A DNA stretch of 64,000 nucleotides from Pseudomonadota bacterium. Its GTDB lineage: Bacteria; Pseudomonadota; Gammaproteobacteria; Arenicellales; UBA868. Position 1 is the first letter of the stretch, and every line of letters starts with the position of its first letter. The notes below the pieces were generated by a model. The model was given only the letters and a program-made list of their open reading frames with translations, did no database searches and was not told where the DNA came from. The stretch lies in assembly GCA_018672825.1 (NCBI GenBank), contig JABHUE010000124.1, positions 1-64,000 on the forward strand. Direction: 5' to 3'. Position numbers and translations under genes: made by a program. Positions 1 to 8,063 of this stretch are shown here, piece after piece.

Positions 1-1608
1 ACCAAAAGCGCGATCTGAGCCAATCGCAATCAGCACGCCATCGCTATTGTCTACCGAATCCCAATTCCCCACCGTCACCTGGCCCTCTGTCCAGATTGAC
101 CAGCCTGCAGCGCTCGCATCCCCCGAGGGATTAAGATCAACTGGTTCCAAATCAGTCGCGGCAAGCGTCGCCCCAATCATCCGCCCGACCAATTCGTTGG
201 ATGAGTCAATTTCACCCTGCGAATTAACAAGCGTCTCAAGGTCTGCCAGCAGACTGCGGGAATCTGCCTTGACCGGTTGCGCGCTAAAAATGCTGCGCAT
301 CGCCGGATCCTTAAAGGTGAACTGGATCCCTTGATAGGAGAGTCCAAAGCCATCGAGGTCACCACTATTGATATCATCGTGATTGCAACCCGGAATCTCA
401 GGCTGACCTTCCGATTCATCTGACTGACAGGCCTCTGTTGCAATTTGCCGACCAAATACCTGACCTAAACGAGCAAAACGGCTATTGATAGGCTGGGAAA
501 AGTTTCTAAGATATTCTTGAGCTAAAGACGTGTAAGTTCTGGCGACAGCCGTAACGCTTTTATTCAACAGCAGGTCAGGTTCGTAGCGCCAACTGACTGT
601 GTTGCTCTCTAAATTTAAGTTGTTTGCGTTATCTTGGAATCCATCTTCGGGGACCGAAATCGAGCTTCGGCCTGGCGTCACGGATGACACAAGCGCCGAA
701 AACTCTTGACCGGCGCCTGAAAATTCCGAAATAGTTAAGTTGCTTAACAAGAAGTCATCAAGATCGAAGCCGGTTACGACCTCGCTGATTTCGATCGCGA
801 CCCTCCAGGAAGGCTGCGACGTTCGAGCATCACTCTCTAGTCCCAGCACGTACACCTTGACCACCGGGCGAACGTTGTCAACCGGAGTTAGATTATTTTC
901 TACCACTTCCTCTTCTTCCTCTTCATCACCACCGCCTCCTCCACTGGACGCGGTCACCGAAAAAGAGCGAGACACATCGGTCGCCGCGAAGTAGTCCCCT
1001 GCCGGGCTGTTCCCGGCTTGACCGGCGGTTATGGTGCATGTGCCGGCGCTTACCAAGGTAAGCGTTGTTCCCAAGACCGTGCACACTCCGGCGGTAGACG
1101 AAGCGAGCGACACCGTCAATCCGGAGTCAGATGATGCGGTAAGATCTGCCGTGCCGGATGCGAGCTGCTGTGCCCCGGGGTCATTGAATGTAATCACTTG
1201 GGATTTGCGACATTCCATATCTGTCATGTCAACATTTCCATCCTCTACCTCGAACTCCGCAAAGGTGTAATCCTGATCTAGCGTATAGGTCAGGGTTGCG
1301 GGGAAAGATGAAGTAGAGGTCTTGGATGTGTAGGAGGCGGCAACGCCAGGCGCCGCGGATGTTCCCAAGTTTATATTAGCGGTTGTGGGCGGCGCCGTTG
1401 GGTTGGAAAACGTGACCTTGAGTGTTTCACCTTCTGAAAACCTACGTCCTTTATTAATTTCCTGCCAATACACATCAGAATACGTTCCGTCCGCTTGGCT
1501 GTTGACTGCCTGACAGCCGGTACTGAGGGCCGCCAACGCCTCTTCTACAGGCAACAATGGGCAAAGCAAAAGGCACAGGCAGCCCATTCGCAAAAATGTG
1601 CTTTTCAT
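1..1608 (-). CDS. Secreted Ig-like/autotransporter-type surface protein, 5' part (runs off the window)
   Basis: An open frame of 536 codons runs leftward from an ATG at 1608 and leaves the window with no stop. The first 25-30 residues form a signal peptide (MKSTFLRMGC followed by a Leu-rich stretch ending ALA). Around residues 130-200 there is a bacterial Ig-like segment of the type VCTVLGTTLTLVSAGTCTIT, common in outer-surface proteins. A glycine-rich then glutamate-rich linker (GGGGGDEEEEEE) follows, then a second beta-rich domain. The last residues in the window (WSIWTEGQVTVGNWDS, then DGVLIAIGSDRAFG) resemble the start of an autotransporter beta-domain, so the missing part is probably an outer-membrane barrel. 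The role is likely adhesion or another surface function. The barrel itself is not visible, so the autotransporter call is an inference. Confidence 0.7.
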   Translation of the reverse strand, partial: MKSTFLRMGCLCLLLCPLLPVEEALAALSTGCQAVNSQADGTYSDVYWQEINKGRRFSEGETLKVTFSNPTAPPTTANINLGTSAAPGVAASYTSKTSTSSFPATLTYTLDQDYTFAEFEVEDGNVDMTDMECRKSQVITFNDPGAQQLASGTADLTASSDSGLTVSLASSTAGVCTVLGTTLTLVSAGTCTITAGQAGNSPAGDYFAATDVSRSFSVTASSGGGGGDEEEEEEVVENNLTPVDNVRPVVKVYVLGLESDARTSQPSWRVAIEISEVVTGFDLDDFLLSNLTISEFSGAGQEFSALVSSVTPGRSSISVPEDGFQDNANNLNLESNTVSWRYEPDLLLNKSVTAVARTYTSLAQEYLRNFSQPINSRFARLGQVFGRQIATEACQSDESEGQPEIPGCNHDDINSGDLDGFGLSYQGIQFTFKDPAMRSIFSAQPVKADSRSLLADLETLVNSQGEIDSSNELVGRMIGATLAATDLEPVDLNPSGDASAAGWSIWTEGQVTVGNWDSVDNSDGVLIAIGSDRAFG

Positions 1609-1747
1609 AAGATTTATCGAGATTCATAACCAACTTTTGTGGATTATGGTTCGAGCCAGAAATCTTAATCAACTTCTGTTGTTTATGATCCGATAGGTCA
1701 GATCTTAGACTAAAGGGTCGCTCTAACGGTAAGGCGGATGCATCGGG

Positions 1748-2554
1748 TCAAAGACAATGTTCTGGACCCGGAAATTCGCGAGTTTTTACCGCTTTCAAGA
1801 AATGCTCCACCGCGGTGACAGCCGATCCGGCGCCGGCCAAGAAATCTTTACTGAATTTAGGACTCTTCTTTGGGTATAGCCCGAGCAAATCGTAAAGCAC
1901 GAGCACTTGGCCGTCCGTTTGCGGCCCCGCACCGATTCCTATCGTCGGGGCGCTTATCTTTTTGGAGATTGAGTCTGCCAAGGTTGATGGCATCGCTTCC
2001 AGAATGAGCACCGAGACTCCGGCTTGATCCAAAACCAAGGCGTCGTTTTCAATCTCACTTGCCGCTTCGGTCTCTCGGCCTTGCACCTTGAATCCGCCAA
2101 ACTGATTGACCGACTGCGGGGTAAGTCCAATATGGCCGCAAACGGGGATACCCCGCTCCACCAAAAACTCGACCGTCTGGCGCATGAATGCGCCGCCTTC
2201 AATTTTGACCATCTGCGCTCCGCCCTCCCCGAGCAGTCGAGCGGCGTTTTCAAAAGCCTGCTGTGGGCTCGACTGAAACGATCCAAAAGGCATGTCCGCG
2301 ATAATGAGGCTTGTTTCTACACCTCGCGAGACACACTTGGTGTGGTAGACCAGATCGTCGACGGTGACCGGCAGAGTCGTTAAATGCCCCTGCACGACCA
2401 TGCCCACGCTATCGCCAACCAAAATAATTTCGACACCCGTCTTATCCAGAATACTGGCAAAACTATAGTCGTACGCGGTAAGGCAGGCGATCGGCTCACC
2501 GCGAGCCTTCATGTTAGCGAGTGTTGTGACGGTGATTGGTCTTTTGATAGTCAT
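1748..2554 (-). CDS. panB: 3-methyl-2-oxobutanoate hydroxymethyltransferase (PanB)
   Basis: This is the first committed enzyme of pantothenate synthesis. It transfers a hydroxymethyl group from 5,10-methylene-tetrahydrofolate to 2-oxoisovalerate, giving ketopantoate. The 268 residues match the usual family length of about 265-280. Family motifs are intact: LTAYDYSFASILD near residue 25, ILVGDSVGMVVQGH near 44-57 with the metal and substrate aspartate, VKIEGG near 115, and GIPVCGHIGLTPQSV near 135. No panC follows; the next gene in this direction is the surface protein 139 bases away, so panB looks monocistronic here. The upstream 175 bases separate it from the divergent yciB gene and must hold both promoters. 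Confidence 0.96.
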   Translation of the reverse strand: MTIKRPITVTTLANMKARGEPIACLTAYDYSFASILDKTGVEIILVGDSVGMVVQGHLTTLPVTVDDLVYHTKCVSRGVETSLIIADMPFGSFQSSPQQAFENAARLLGEGGAQMVKIEGGAFMRQTVEFLVERGIPVCGHIGLTPQSVNQFGGFKVQGRETEAASEIENDALVLDQAGVSVLILEAMPSTLADSISKKISAPTIGIGAGPQTDGQVLVLYDLLGLYPKKSPKFSKDFLAGAGSAVTAVEHFLKAVKTREFPGPEHCL

Positions 2555-2668
2555 AATTGAACTCTAGCCCAAACCAGAAGCGATTTCGGGCGACCGATTA
2601 TGCCTAAACTCAGCAGGTCCGACCACTCCAAAAACCCTGCAATCTTAGGCTAAATTAATTGCGACCGA

Positions 2669-2698
2669 TTAGCGGCGCTTGCCAACAAAATCTATAAT
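2669..2698 (+). promoter_or_regulatory. Candidate sigma-70 promoter for the yciB operon
   Basis: A consensus TATAAT lies at 2693-2698, about 31 bases before the yciB start. The best -35 partner at an 18-base spacing is TTAGCG at 2669, only a half match to TTGACA. The position in the panB/yciB divergent gap supports it; the weak -35 makes it tentative. Confidence 0.3.
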
Positions 2699-2729
2699 CA
2701 GATAACTTAGTTTCCAGGGTTTTATTTCA

Positions 2730-3296
2730 ATGAAAATGCTGTTCGATTTTTTTCCACTGATTTTGTTTTTTGGCGCGTATAAGTTTTATGGCATATACGC
2801 GGCAACAGCGGTTGCCATTGCGGCCTCCGTCGGACAAGTCCTCTGGGTTTGGGTGCGTACCCGAAAAACAGAAACCACTCATCTGGTCACGCTTTTTGTG
2901 ATTGTTATTTTCGGTGGGATGACGCTGGTTTTTCGGGATGATACCTTTATCAAATGGAAACCGTCGATCGTTAACTGGATCTTTGCCGTATTTGTCATCG
3001 GCAGTCATTTTATTGGTAACAAAACGGTTATCGAGAGATTGCTGGGCACTAAGTTAAGTATGCCCGGGGCGATCTGGACCAAAGTTAATTTCTCGTGGGG
3101 AATCTTTTTCCTGATCAGTGGTCTGCTCAATATGTATGTCGCGTTTTATTACAGGCCCGAACTTCCCGAGGCAGTACGAACCGATTTTTGGGTCAACTTT
3201 AAAGTGTTCGGCTTACTGGGACTTACGCTTGCTTTTAGTGTGATCCAGATGATGCTAATTGCGAAACACATCACGACTAAAGACTCCGAGGACTAA
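2730..3296 (+). CDS. yciB: Inner-membrane septation protein A (YciB/IspZ family)
   Basis: A polytopic inner-membrane protein of 188 residues, the normal YciB length. About five hydrophobic helices are visible, starting with MKMLFDFFPLILFFGAYKFY, which is the typical N-terminus of the family. The internal motifs DDTFIKWKPSIVNWIFAVF and PGAIWTKVNFSWGIFF are also family hallmarks. In enterobacteria YciB interacts with cell-envelope elongation and division machinery; the exact biochemical role is unsettled. The stop codon overlaps the bolA start by one base (TAATG), so the two are co-translated. This is the first gene of a five-gene plus-strand operon. Confidence 0.93.
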   Translation: MKMLFDFFPLILFFGAYKFYGIYAATAVAIAASVGQVLWVWVRTRKTETTHLVTLFVIVIFGGMTLVFRDDTFIKWKPSIVNWIFAVFVIGSHFIGNKTVIERLLGTKLSMPGAIWTKVNFSWGIFFLISGLLNMYVAFYYRPELPEAVRTDFWVNFKVFGLLGLTLAFSVIQMMLIAKHITTKDSED

Positions 3297-3562
3297 TGTC
3301 AGTAAAAGACCAAATTCATCAGCGACTCATGGAAAACCTGGGCGCTGAATCCGTCGAAATTGAAGACCAAAGTCATCTCCATGCGGGCCATGCGGGAGCT
3401 GCATCTGGTGGCGGACACTATGACGTGATCGTAATCTCCAGCGCATTTAACGATCTGAATACCCTCGGCAGACATCGTCTGATATATCGCGCGGTTGATG
3501 ATCTGATGAAAAAAGAGATTCATGCCCTCAGCATTCAGGCATTCAGTCCAGACGAGGTTTAG
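3296..3562 (+). CDS. BolA family protein
   Basis: A small 88-residue cytosolic protein with the BolA fold. The signature is in the second half: HYDVIVISSAFNDLNTLGRH, then RLIYRAVDDLMKKEIHALSI, matching the HF-V-V-S-F-G-R-H-R-Y pattern of the family. An unusual His/Gly/Ala-rich insertion (HLHAGHAGAASGGGH) precedes the core. BolA proteins pair with monothiol glutaredoxins to bind [2Fe-2S] clusters and affect iron handling, Fe-S delivery and cell shape. It overlaps yciB and lies 14 bases before the proton-channel gene, so it is in the same operon. Whether it is BolA proper or the IbaG type cannot be decided from sequence alone. Confidence 0.88.
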   Translation: MSVKDQIHQRLMENLGAESVEIEDQSHLHAGHAGAASGGGHYDVIVISSAFNDLNTLGRHRLIYRAVDDLMKKEIHALSIQAFSPDEV

Positions 3563-3576
3563 CGAGAGGCGACGCT

Positions 3577-4287
3577 ATGGCAACCCCTTCTAAATCAGCT
3601 CGGTATTTCCTGTACTGGCTCGTTTTTTTTGGCCTTTTGTTGTTTGCTTTCACTCTCTTTGTTTGGTTTGGCGTTTTAGCACTTTTTATCGAGCAAGACT
3701 CGAGCCGGCTCTCGCTTGTCATTCTGGTTGGCCTCTTGGTTGCTTCTCTTCACGCAGGCTATCGCGCTTACAAGATCGACGACGAAATCAACCGGGCGCG
3801 AGTCATCGCGATCAGTTATCCATCTCACGAGAGCACCGATCAGTCGTCGATTGCCTCGGAATATCGCTTGTTGATTGACAAAGCGGTTTCAAACGGTCGA
3901 CTACTCACTGAGTCTGCAAATCTCGGAGTCTATCTAGAGAAACGCGTGCACGAGGGGCATGCCAACGGATGGTTCATCGCCGACCTCATGATCAAGCTCG
4001 GATTGCTCGGCACCGTTATCGGATTTATCTTTATGCTGAGTTCGGTGGCCCAACTCGAAACAACAGACCTTAATGCGGCCAAATTAATGCTGACTCAAAT
4101 GAGTGGGGGAATGAGAATCGCGTTGTTCACAACGCTTGCGGGCTTATCGAGCGGTCTCATCTTGGGCGCGCAATATCAGCTTTTGGATCATGGCGCCGAC
4201 CGACTCTTTGGCATTATCGTGAGCACTGCCGAGACCGGAGAGGTTCGTACGTCTCAATCAAACCCCGCGTTTACCCGCCCGGAGTGA
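3577..4287 (+). CDS. MotA/TolQ/ExbB-type proton-channel family protein
   Basis: An inner-membrane protein of 236 residues with two N-terminal helices (residues about 10-35 and 45-65), a cytoplasmic loop, and two C-terminal helices. The C-terminal pair carries the family pattern LGLLGTVIGFIFMLSS (about 143-158) and MRIALFTTLAGLSSGLILG (about 175-194), which resembles the TolQ/ExbB/MotA core that encloses a proton path. Such proteins work with a single-pass partner bearing a membrane aspartate, and the very next gene encodes such a protein. The system is not typical Tol, Ton or flagellar: no tolR, tonB, motB or pal genes adjoin. What the complex energises is unknown. Confidence 0.8.
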   Translation: MATPSKSARYFLYWLVFFGLLLFAFTLFVWFGVLALFIEQDSSRLSLVILVGLLVASLHAGYRAYKIDDEINRARVIAISYPSHESTDQSSIASEYRLLIDKAVSNGRLLTESANLGVYLEKRVHEGHANGWFIADLMIKLGLLGTVIGFIFMLSSVAQLETTDLNAAKLMLTQMSGGMRIALFTTLAGLSSGLILGAQYQLLDHGADRLFGIIVSTAETGEVRTSQSNPAFTRPE

Positions 4288-4291
4288 TCTG

Positions 4292-4903
4292 ATGCGTCCT
4301 CGTGGCGGTGGTTATCGCACTGATCCTTTTGTGGATCTCTTGTTCAACGCACTGCTCGGATTCACGCTTCTTTTTTTTGTTTCCCTGGTTTATTTCAATC
4401 CCGAGGCACGCCAAGGCAAAGTAAATTTAAAGGCGGAATATATTATCTCTGTTACATGGCCAGAGCACCGTACCGACGATATCGATCTTTGGGTGCGCGA
4501 TCCCTTGGGCGAGGTGGTCTCCTATCTACGCAAGGATGCGGGCTGGCTGCACCTTGATCGGGACGATCAGGGCGCTATTAACGATACCGTGATCATTGAA
4601 GGCGAGAAGATTATCTACCCGATTAATCAGGAGCTTGTCACATTAAGGGGGCTTGTCGATGGCGAGTACACCGTCAATCTTTATTATTATGAAAAACGAG
4701 AGCTTGAGCCCATTACCGTTCTTGTGAAAATCGAGCGCATTAATCCTTCCGTGCAAACTGTTTTTGTTAAAAAAGTAATTCTTTCCAAACTGGACGAAGA
4801 GCGAACCGTCGTGCGATTTACGCCCACTCGGGACGGGAAAATCATCAATGTTAATGAACGCCAGGCGCAACTCACCCCTTATCTGTTGGATCCGCCAGAA
4901 TGA
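4292..4903 (+). CDS. Single-pass membrane protein with ExbD-like anchor and beta-rich periplasmic domain
   Basis: A 203-residue protein with one N-terminal helix (about residues 8-32) that begins TDPFVDLLFNALLGFTLLFF. The Asp just inside this helix matches the position of the proton-carrying Asp of ExbD, TolR and MotB. The rest is predicted periplasmic and beta-rich. It includes DDIDLWVRDPLGEVVSYL (about 65-82) and a following LDRDDQG, which resemble domains of the DUF2135/YfaP kind rather than the usual ExbD/TolR C-domain or the OmpA-like domain of MotB. It starts four bases after the proton-channel gene and overlaps the next gene by ATGA. I infer it is the force-transmitting partner of the upstream channel protein. 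No characterised family is recognised with certainty. Confidence 0.6.
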   Translation: MRPRGGGYRTDPFVDLLFNALLGFTLLFFVSLVYFNPEARQGKVNLKAEYIISVTWPEHRTDDIDLWVRDPLGEVVSYLRKDAGWLHLDRDDQGAINDTVIIEGEKIIYPINQELVTLRGLVDGEYTVNLYYYEKRELEPITVLVKIERINPSVQTVFVKKVILSKLDEERTVVRFTPTRDGKIINVNERQAQLTPYLLDPPE

Positions 4904-5364
4904 CAGAAAGTGCATTTCTGCTAGCGCTGTCGTACGCCTTCGTGACTTTTTTATTACTATTGATCGTGACGCGGGCTCGTCTCTCGATAAAAATCAGAGC
5001 AATAACGGTCATTTCGGGCGCCGCTTTTTATATTGCTCACTTTCTCTCGCTCAACGGACTTGGAGGCTGGCCCGCAACCTTAACGCTTCCGGAAGAATTT
5101 CAACTGCACGCATTCACCATCGTTGAGCCCAACTCGATACAAAACGAATCCGGCCATATTTATGTTTGGATACAGGAAACCGGCGATGCCGAGCCCCGCG
5201 CTTATTCACTACCCTATAGCTCGTCCGTTCATGACCAGTTGACAGCATCCGAGAAACGGCGACAAGAAGGATATCAACAGAAGGGACGATCAGACGGTAG
5301 CGGCACAATAAAGATATCAAATGCCAGCCGACGCCTCCCCCAGAAAGTCTCCTTGGATAATTAA
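4900..5364 (+). CDS. Hypothetical membrane protein, third gene of the proton-channel set
   Basis: A 154-residue protein that I do not recognise. It has two or three hydrophobic helices in the first 60 residues (LLALSYAFVTFLLLLIV and ITVISGAAFYIAHFLSL), then a soluble tail with GHIYVWIQETG and a charged, Gln/Gly/Arg-rich C-terminus. The start codon overlaps the previous stop (ATGA at 4900-4903), so it is translationally coupled to the ExbD-like gene and probably belongs to the same complex. It ends the operon; a short GC-rich hairpin (GGCATC/GATGCC, 5373-5387) lies in the convergent gap before the asparaginase gene. Confidence 0.55.
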   Translation: MTESAFLLALSYAFVTFLLLLIVTRARLSIKIRAITVISGAAFYIAHFLSLNGLGGWPATLTLPEEFQLHAFTIVEPNSIQNESGHIYVWIQETGDAEPRAYSLPYSSSVHDQLTASEKRRQEGYQQKGRSDGSGTIKISNASRRLPQKVSLDN

Positions 5365-5397
5365 TCTAACGTGGCATCCCTGATGCCCCTGGTAATC

Positions 5398-6432
5398 TCA
5401 GGGCTGGAGCAAGTCATCCAGTAATTCTTCAAGCATTTGGGAGGGGCGAACGATACCTGCGACATTTCCGGCGACATTTAAAACCCGCAGACGAACCAAA
5501 TCCTCACTCTCGCCTTTGAAAACACTTTGAAGACCTGAAATTCGCGATAACACAGCGCCCATGAAACATTCAGAGGCGCGACTCGCGCCATCGTCAATCT
5601 TAAGCGCAATCCCGATGCCCGCATCAGGAACGGCGCCACAAAAAACCCCTTCCGCGCCCGTTTTAACAATGAATGATCCTTTGCCGGCCAAAATTGCTCG
5701 GGTACACCAACGCCCGGTCCCGGCCACCATTATCGGTTCCGAAACCATCGCCCGGTAGATATGTTTCGACGCATGACGTCGTTCTGTCGACAACCCTTTC
5801 CCAGATGCAAATCGCGCAAACGATAAGGCAAGTGGCTGAAGTGCGATTCCAGCGACGGGGATCCCACAACCGTCTATACCCCGCGGTACATCCGCGAGAG
5901 AGACATCGGCAAGATCTTCAAGAAGCGACAACACCCGCTGCTGGATAGGGTGTGTCGCCTCGATATAGCCCCCGCTTGGCAGACCAAGATGCCGGACAGA
6001 AGACAGAAAACCGGCATGCTTTCCAGAGCAGTTGTTATGGGCCGCGCTTGGATCAATGTTCGAGTTGATAAGCGCCTTTTGATCTTCGCTGCGGCGAGGA
6101 GGATGGACGCCACATTCCAGCGCATTCTCGTTCAACCCAATTTGCATTAGCCATCGCCGAACGGTCTCAACGTGAATGCTCTCTCCGTTATGGGACGCGC
6201 ACGCCAGCGCAAGCTGGCGATCCGTTAATTGGTATGCTTGCGCCGCTCCGCTCTCAATAAGCTGAATCGCCTGAAGCGGCTTAATTGAGGATCGTGGATA
6301 AATCAGTTGAGAGGTATCCCCGAGGCTCGCGAGTAGTTTGCCGTCGTCACGTACCACCGCGACCGCCCCCCGGTGGCGACTTTCGATCATTCCGCCACGC
6401 GTGACATCGATCACAGCTGGATTTGCGCTCAT
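5398..6432 (-). CDS. L-asparaginase II family protein (rhizobial/PF06089 type)
   Basis: A cytosolic asparaginase of 344 residues, hydrolysing L-asparagine to aspartate and ammonia. It belongs to the type first described in Rhizobium, not the E. coli AnsA/AnsB fold. Supporting motifs are the N-terminal TRGGMIESRHRGAVAVVRDDG, IYPRSSIKPLQAI (about 45-57), LACASHNGE (about 75-83), and HNNCSGKHAGFL (about 130-141) with a conserved Cys/Ser/Lys cluster, and GIDGCGIPV. Full length and intact. It stands alone, convergent with the membrane-protein operon and divergent from gcvH. It fits the amino-acid-scavenging theme set by the nearby aap transporter. Confidence 0.88.
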   Translation of the reverse strand: MSANPAVIDVTRGGMIESRHRGAVAVVRDDGKLLASLGDTSQLIYPRSSIKPLQAIQLIESGAAQAYQLTDRQLALACASHNGESIHVETVRRWLMQIGLNENALECGVHPPRRSEDQKALINSNIDPSAAHNNCSGKHAGFLSSVRHLGLPSGGYIEATHPIQQRVLSLLEDLADVSLADVPRGIDGCGIPVAGIALQPLALSFARFASGKGLSTERRHASKHIYRAMVSEPIMVAGTGRWCTRAILAGKGSFIVKTGAEGVFCGAVPDAGIGIALKIDDGASRASECFMGAVLSRISGLQSVFKGESEDLVRLRVLNVAGNVAGIVRPSQMLEELLDDLLQP

Positions 6433-6523
6433 TTTCTTGCCTCAAAAAACGCCCTAGAGCGCTCTATCACGTTACGAAAGATATACTAAGATCGTAAATT
6501 TCCCAATTGTTTAAATTACCCCA

Positions 6524-6895
6524 ATGAGCGACATAAAATATACCGCTGAGCATGCATGGGCACGGGCTGAAGATAATATCGTGACGGTAGGCATAACTGA
6601 TTTTGCACAGGAGCAGCTTGGCGATCTTGTTTTTGTTGAACTGCCAACGGAAGGGATCGAGGTTGCCGCCGGCCAGGAAGTTGTTGTTATTGAGTCCGTT
6701 AAGGCAGCTGGGGATATCAAGTCCCCGATCTCAGGCACCATCGTTGAGATCAATAAAAAACTTTTAGATTCCCCGGAACAGGTCAACGATGACCCCACCG
6801 GCGGCGGCTGGTTTTACCGTATCAAAGTTAAATCCACGGGCGATTTAGACCTGCTTCTCGATGAAAGCGAATATGAAACGCTCGTTAATGATTAA
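6524..6895 (+). CDS. gcvH: Glycine cleavage system H protein
   Basis: The lipoyl carrier of the glycine cleavage complex, which shuttles the aminomethyl group between the P and T proteins. Its 123 residues carry the lipoylation site in VVVIESVKAAGD, with the modified lysine at residue 60, and the flanking GDLVFVELPTEG and PISGTIVEIN motifs of the family. The T, P and L genes are not in the window. It sits 28 bases upstream of lipA, the enzyme that makes its cofactor, which suggests shared control. Functionally it links to the sox-glyA region, because sarcosine oxidation yields glycine. Confidence 0.96.
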   Translation: MSDIKYTAEHAWARAEDNIVTVGITDFAQEQLGDLVFVELPTEGIEVAAGQEVVVIESVKAAGDIKSPISGTIVEINKKLLDSPEQVNDDPTGGGWFYRIKVKSTGDLDLLLDESEYETLVND

Positions 6896-6923
6896 GCGAC
6901 CGTAAATCTGGAGAATTACAACG

Positions 6924-7874
6924 ATGAGTAAGTATGGCGTTAACAATGCCGAGCAAAAGGTGGCGCGAGTGCCCGTGAAGTTTGCACCAACAGAGCGTAG
7001 CGAGCGGCTGAAAAAGCCCGAGTGGATTCGGGCAAAATTTCCCGGCACTCCCGAGGTCATGCGTCTCAAGAAGATCTTGAGGGAAAAAGGCCTTAACACG
7101 GTCTGTGAGGAAGCAACCTGCCCAAATCTTGGGGAGTGCTTTGGTCACGGGACCGCCACCTTCATGATTCTTGGCGACGTTTGCACACGGCGATGCCCAT
7201 TTTGTGATGTTGCTCATGGTCGTCCGGGAACGGTTGATGTAGCGGAACCCGTTCGCCTTGGAGAGACTGTAAAGGAAATGGGGCTTAGTTATGTGGTGGT
7301 TACGTCGGTCGATCGTGATGACCTTAGAGACGGTGGCGCGCAGCATTTTGCAGATTGCATTCAAGCACTTCGAAAATCGTGCCCTGATATTCAAGTTGAA
7401 ATCCTGACCCCGGACTTTCGAGGACGTGCCGAGAAAGCACTCGCCATCTTGAAAACAACCCCGCCCGATATTTTCAATCACAATCTCGAAACCGTACCGA
7501 GCTTGTACCGACGGGTTCGACCCGGCGCCGACTATCAATATTCACTTAATCTGCTTAGGGACTTTTCAAGCGCTTGCCCCGGCATACCCACAAAATCGGG
7601 TTTAATGCTGGGTCTAGGAGAAACCAACGAAGAAGTGGTCTCTGTAATGGAAGATTTGAGACGCCACGAGGTACAACTGCTGACACTGGGTCAATACCTA
7701 CAGCCGACCAAGCACCACTTACCCGTTGAAAGATATGCAACACCGGCTGAATTTGAGGAATTAGGGCAAATCGGGGCAAAGCTGGGCTTTTCGCATGTCG
7801 CCTCGGGTCCAATGATCCGATCGTCTTATCATGCCGACCAGCAGGCGAAAGACGCAAAAAAGCTGATGACCTAG
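6924..7874 (+). CDS. lipA: Lipoyl synthase (radical SAM)
   Basis: LipA inserts two sulfur atoms into the octanoyl group on lipoyl domains, using two [4Fe-4S] clusters. Both cysteine sets are present: the auxiliary cluster motif [12 protein letters not shown] and the radical-SAM motif CTRRCPFC. The 316-residue length and the long N-terminal arm ([20 protein letters not shown]) are typical of gammaproteobacterial LipA. The C-terminal region contains the conserved [10 protein letters not shown]. It lies 28 bases after gcvH in the same direction, with a good AG-rich ribosome site. No lipB is adjacent. Confidence 0.97.
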   Translation: MSKYGVNNAEQKVARVPVKFAPTERSERLKKPEWIRAKFPGTPEVMRLKKILREKGLNTVCEEATCPNLGECFGHGTATFMILGDVCTRRCPFCDVAHGRPGTVDVAEPVRLGETVKEMGLSYVVVTSVDRDDLRDGGAQHFADCIQALRKSCPDIQVEILTPDFRGRAEKALAILKTTPPDIFNHNLETVPSLYRRVRPGADYQYSLNLLRDFSSACPGIPTKSGLMLGLGETNEEVVSVMEDLRRHEVQLLTLGQYLQPTKHHLPVERYATPAEFEELGQIGAKLGFSHVASGPMIRSSYHADQQAKDAKKLMT

Positions 7875-7938
7875 CTTCCCACATTGTCAATGGTCGGGCA
7901 ACTTGTCACGATTTGGGGATAAAAATTGTAAAAATCAC

Positions 7939-7981
7939 CGGTTTAGGTTTAAATCTGTCCTAACACCTGCGGTTTAGGTTT
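7939..7981. repeat. Two 12-base direct repeats upstream of aapJ
   Basis: CGGTTTAGGTTT occurs exactly at 7939-7950 and again at 7970-7981. The copies are 31 bases apart, close to three helical turns, so a dimeric regulator could bind both on one DNA face. They lie 83-125 bases before the aapJ start. Two copies of TTGTCA (7884 and 7903) upstream could be -35 elements. The function is inferred. Confidence 0.5.
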
Positions 7982-7982
7982 T

Positions 7983-8010
7983 CAGTCTCCAGATTTCTGG
8001 CTACAGACTG
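7983..8010 (+). promoter_or_regulatory. Stem-loop in the aapJ leader
   Basis: A two-part stem: CAGTCT (7983-7988) pairs with AGACTG (8005-8010), and CCAGA (7989-7993) pairs with TCTGG (7996-8000), leaving a TT loop and a 4-base bulge on one side. It starts two bases after the direct repeats and about 50 bases before aapJ. It could stabilise the transcript or affect translation. There is no U-tract, so it is not an ordinary terminator. Confidence 0.45.
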
Positions 8011-8063
8011 GAAGTCGCGGGTGATCAACAAACGACACTCACCAAAGTGAGAGAGGATTCGTA

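Noticed and set aside
6885-7538. 217-codon open frame opposite lipA
   Set aside because: It is a mirror of a strongly conserved gene on the other strand and has no protein features of its own.
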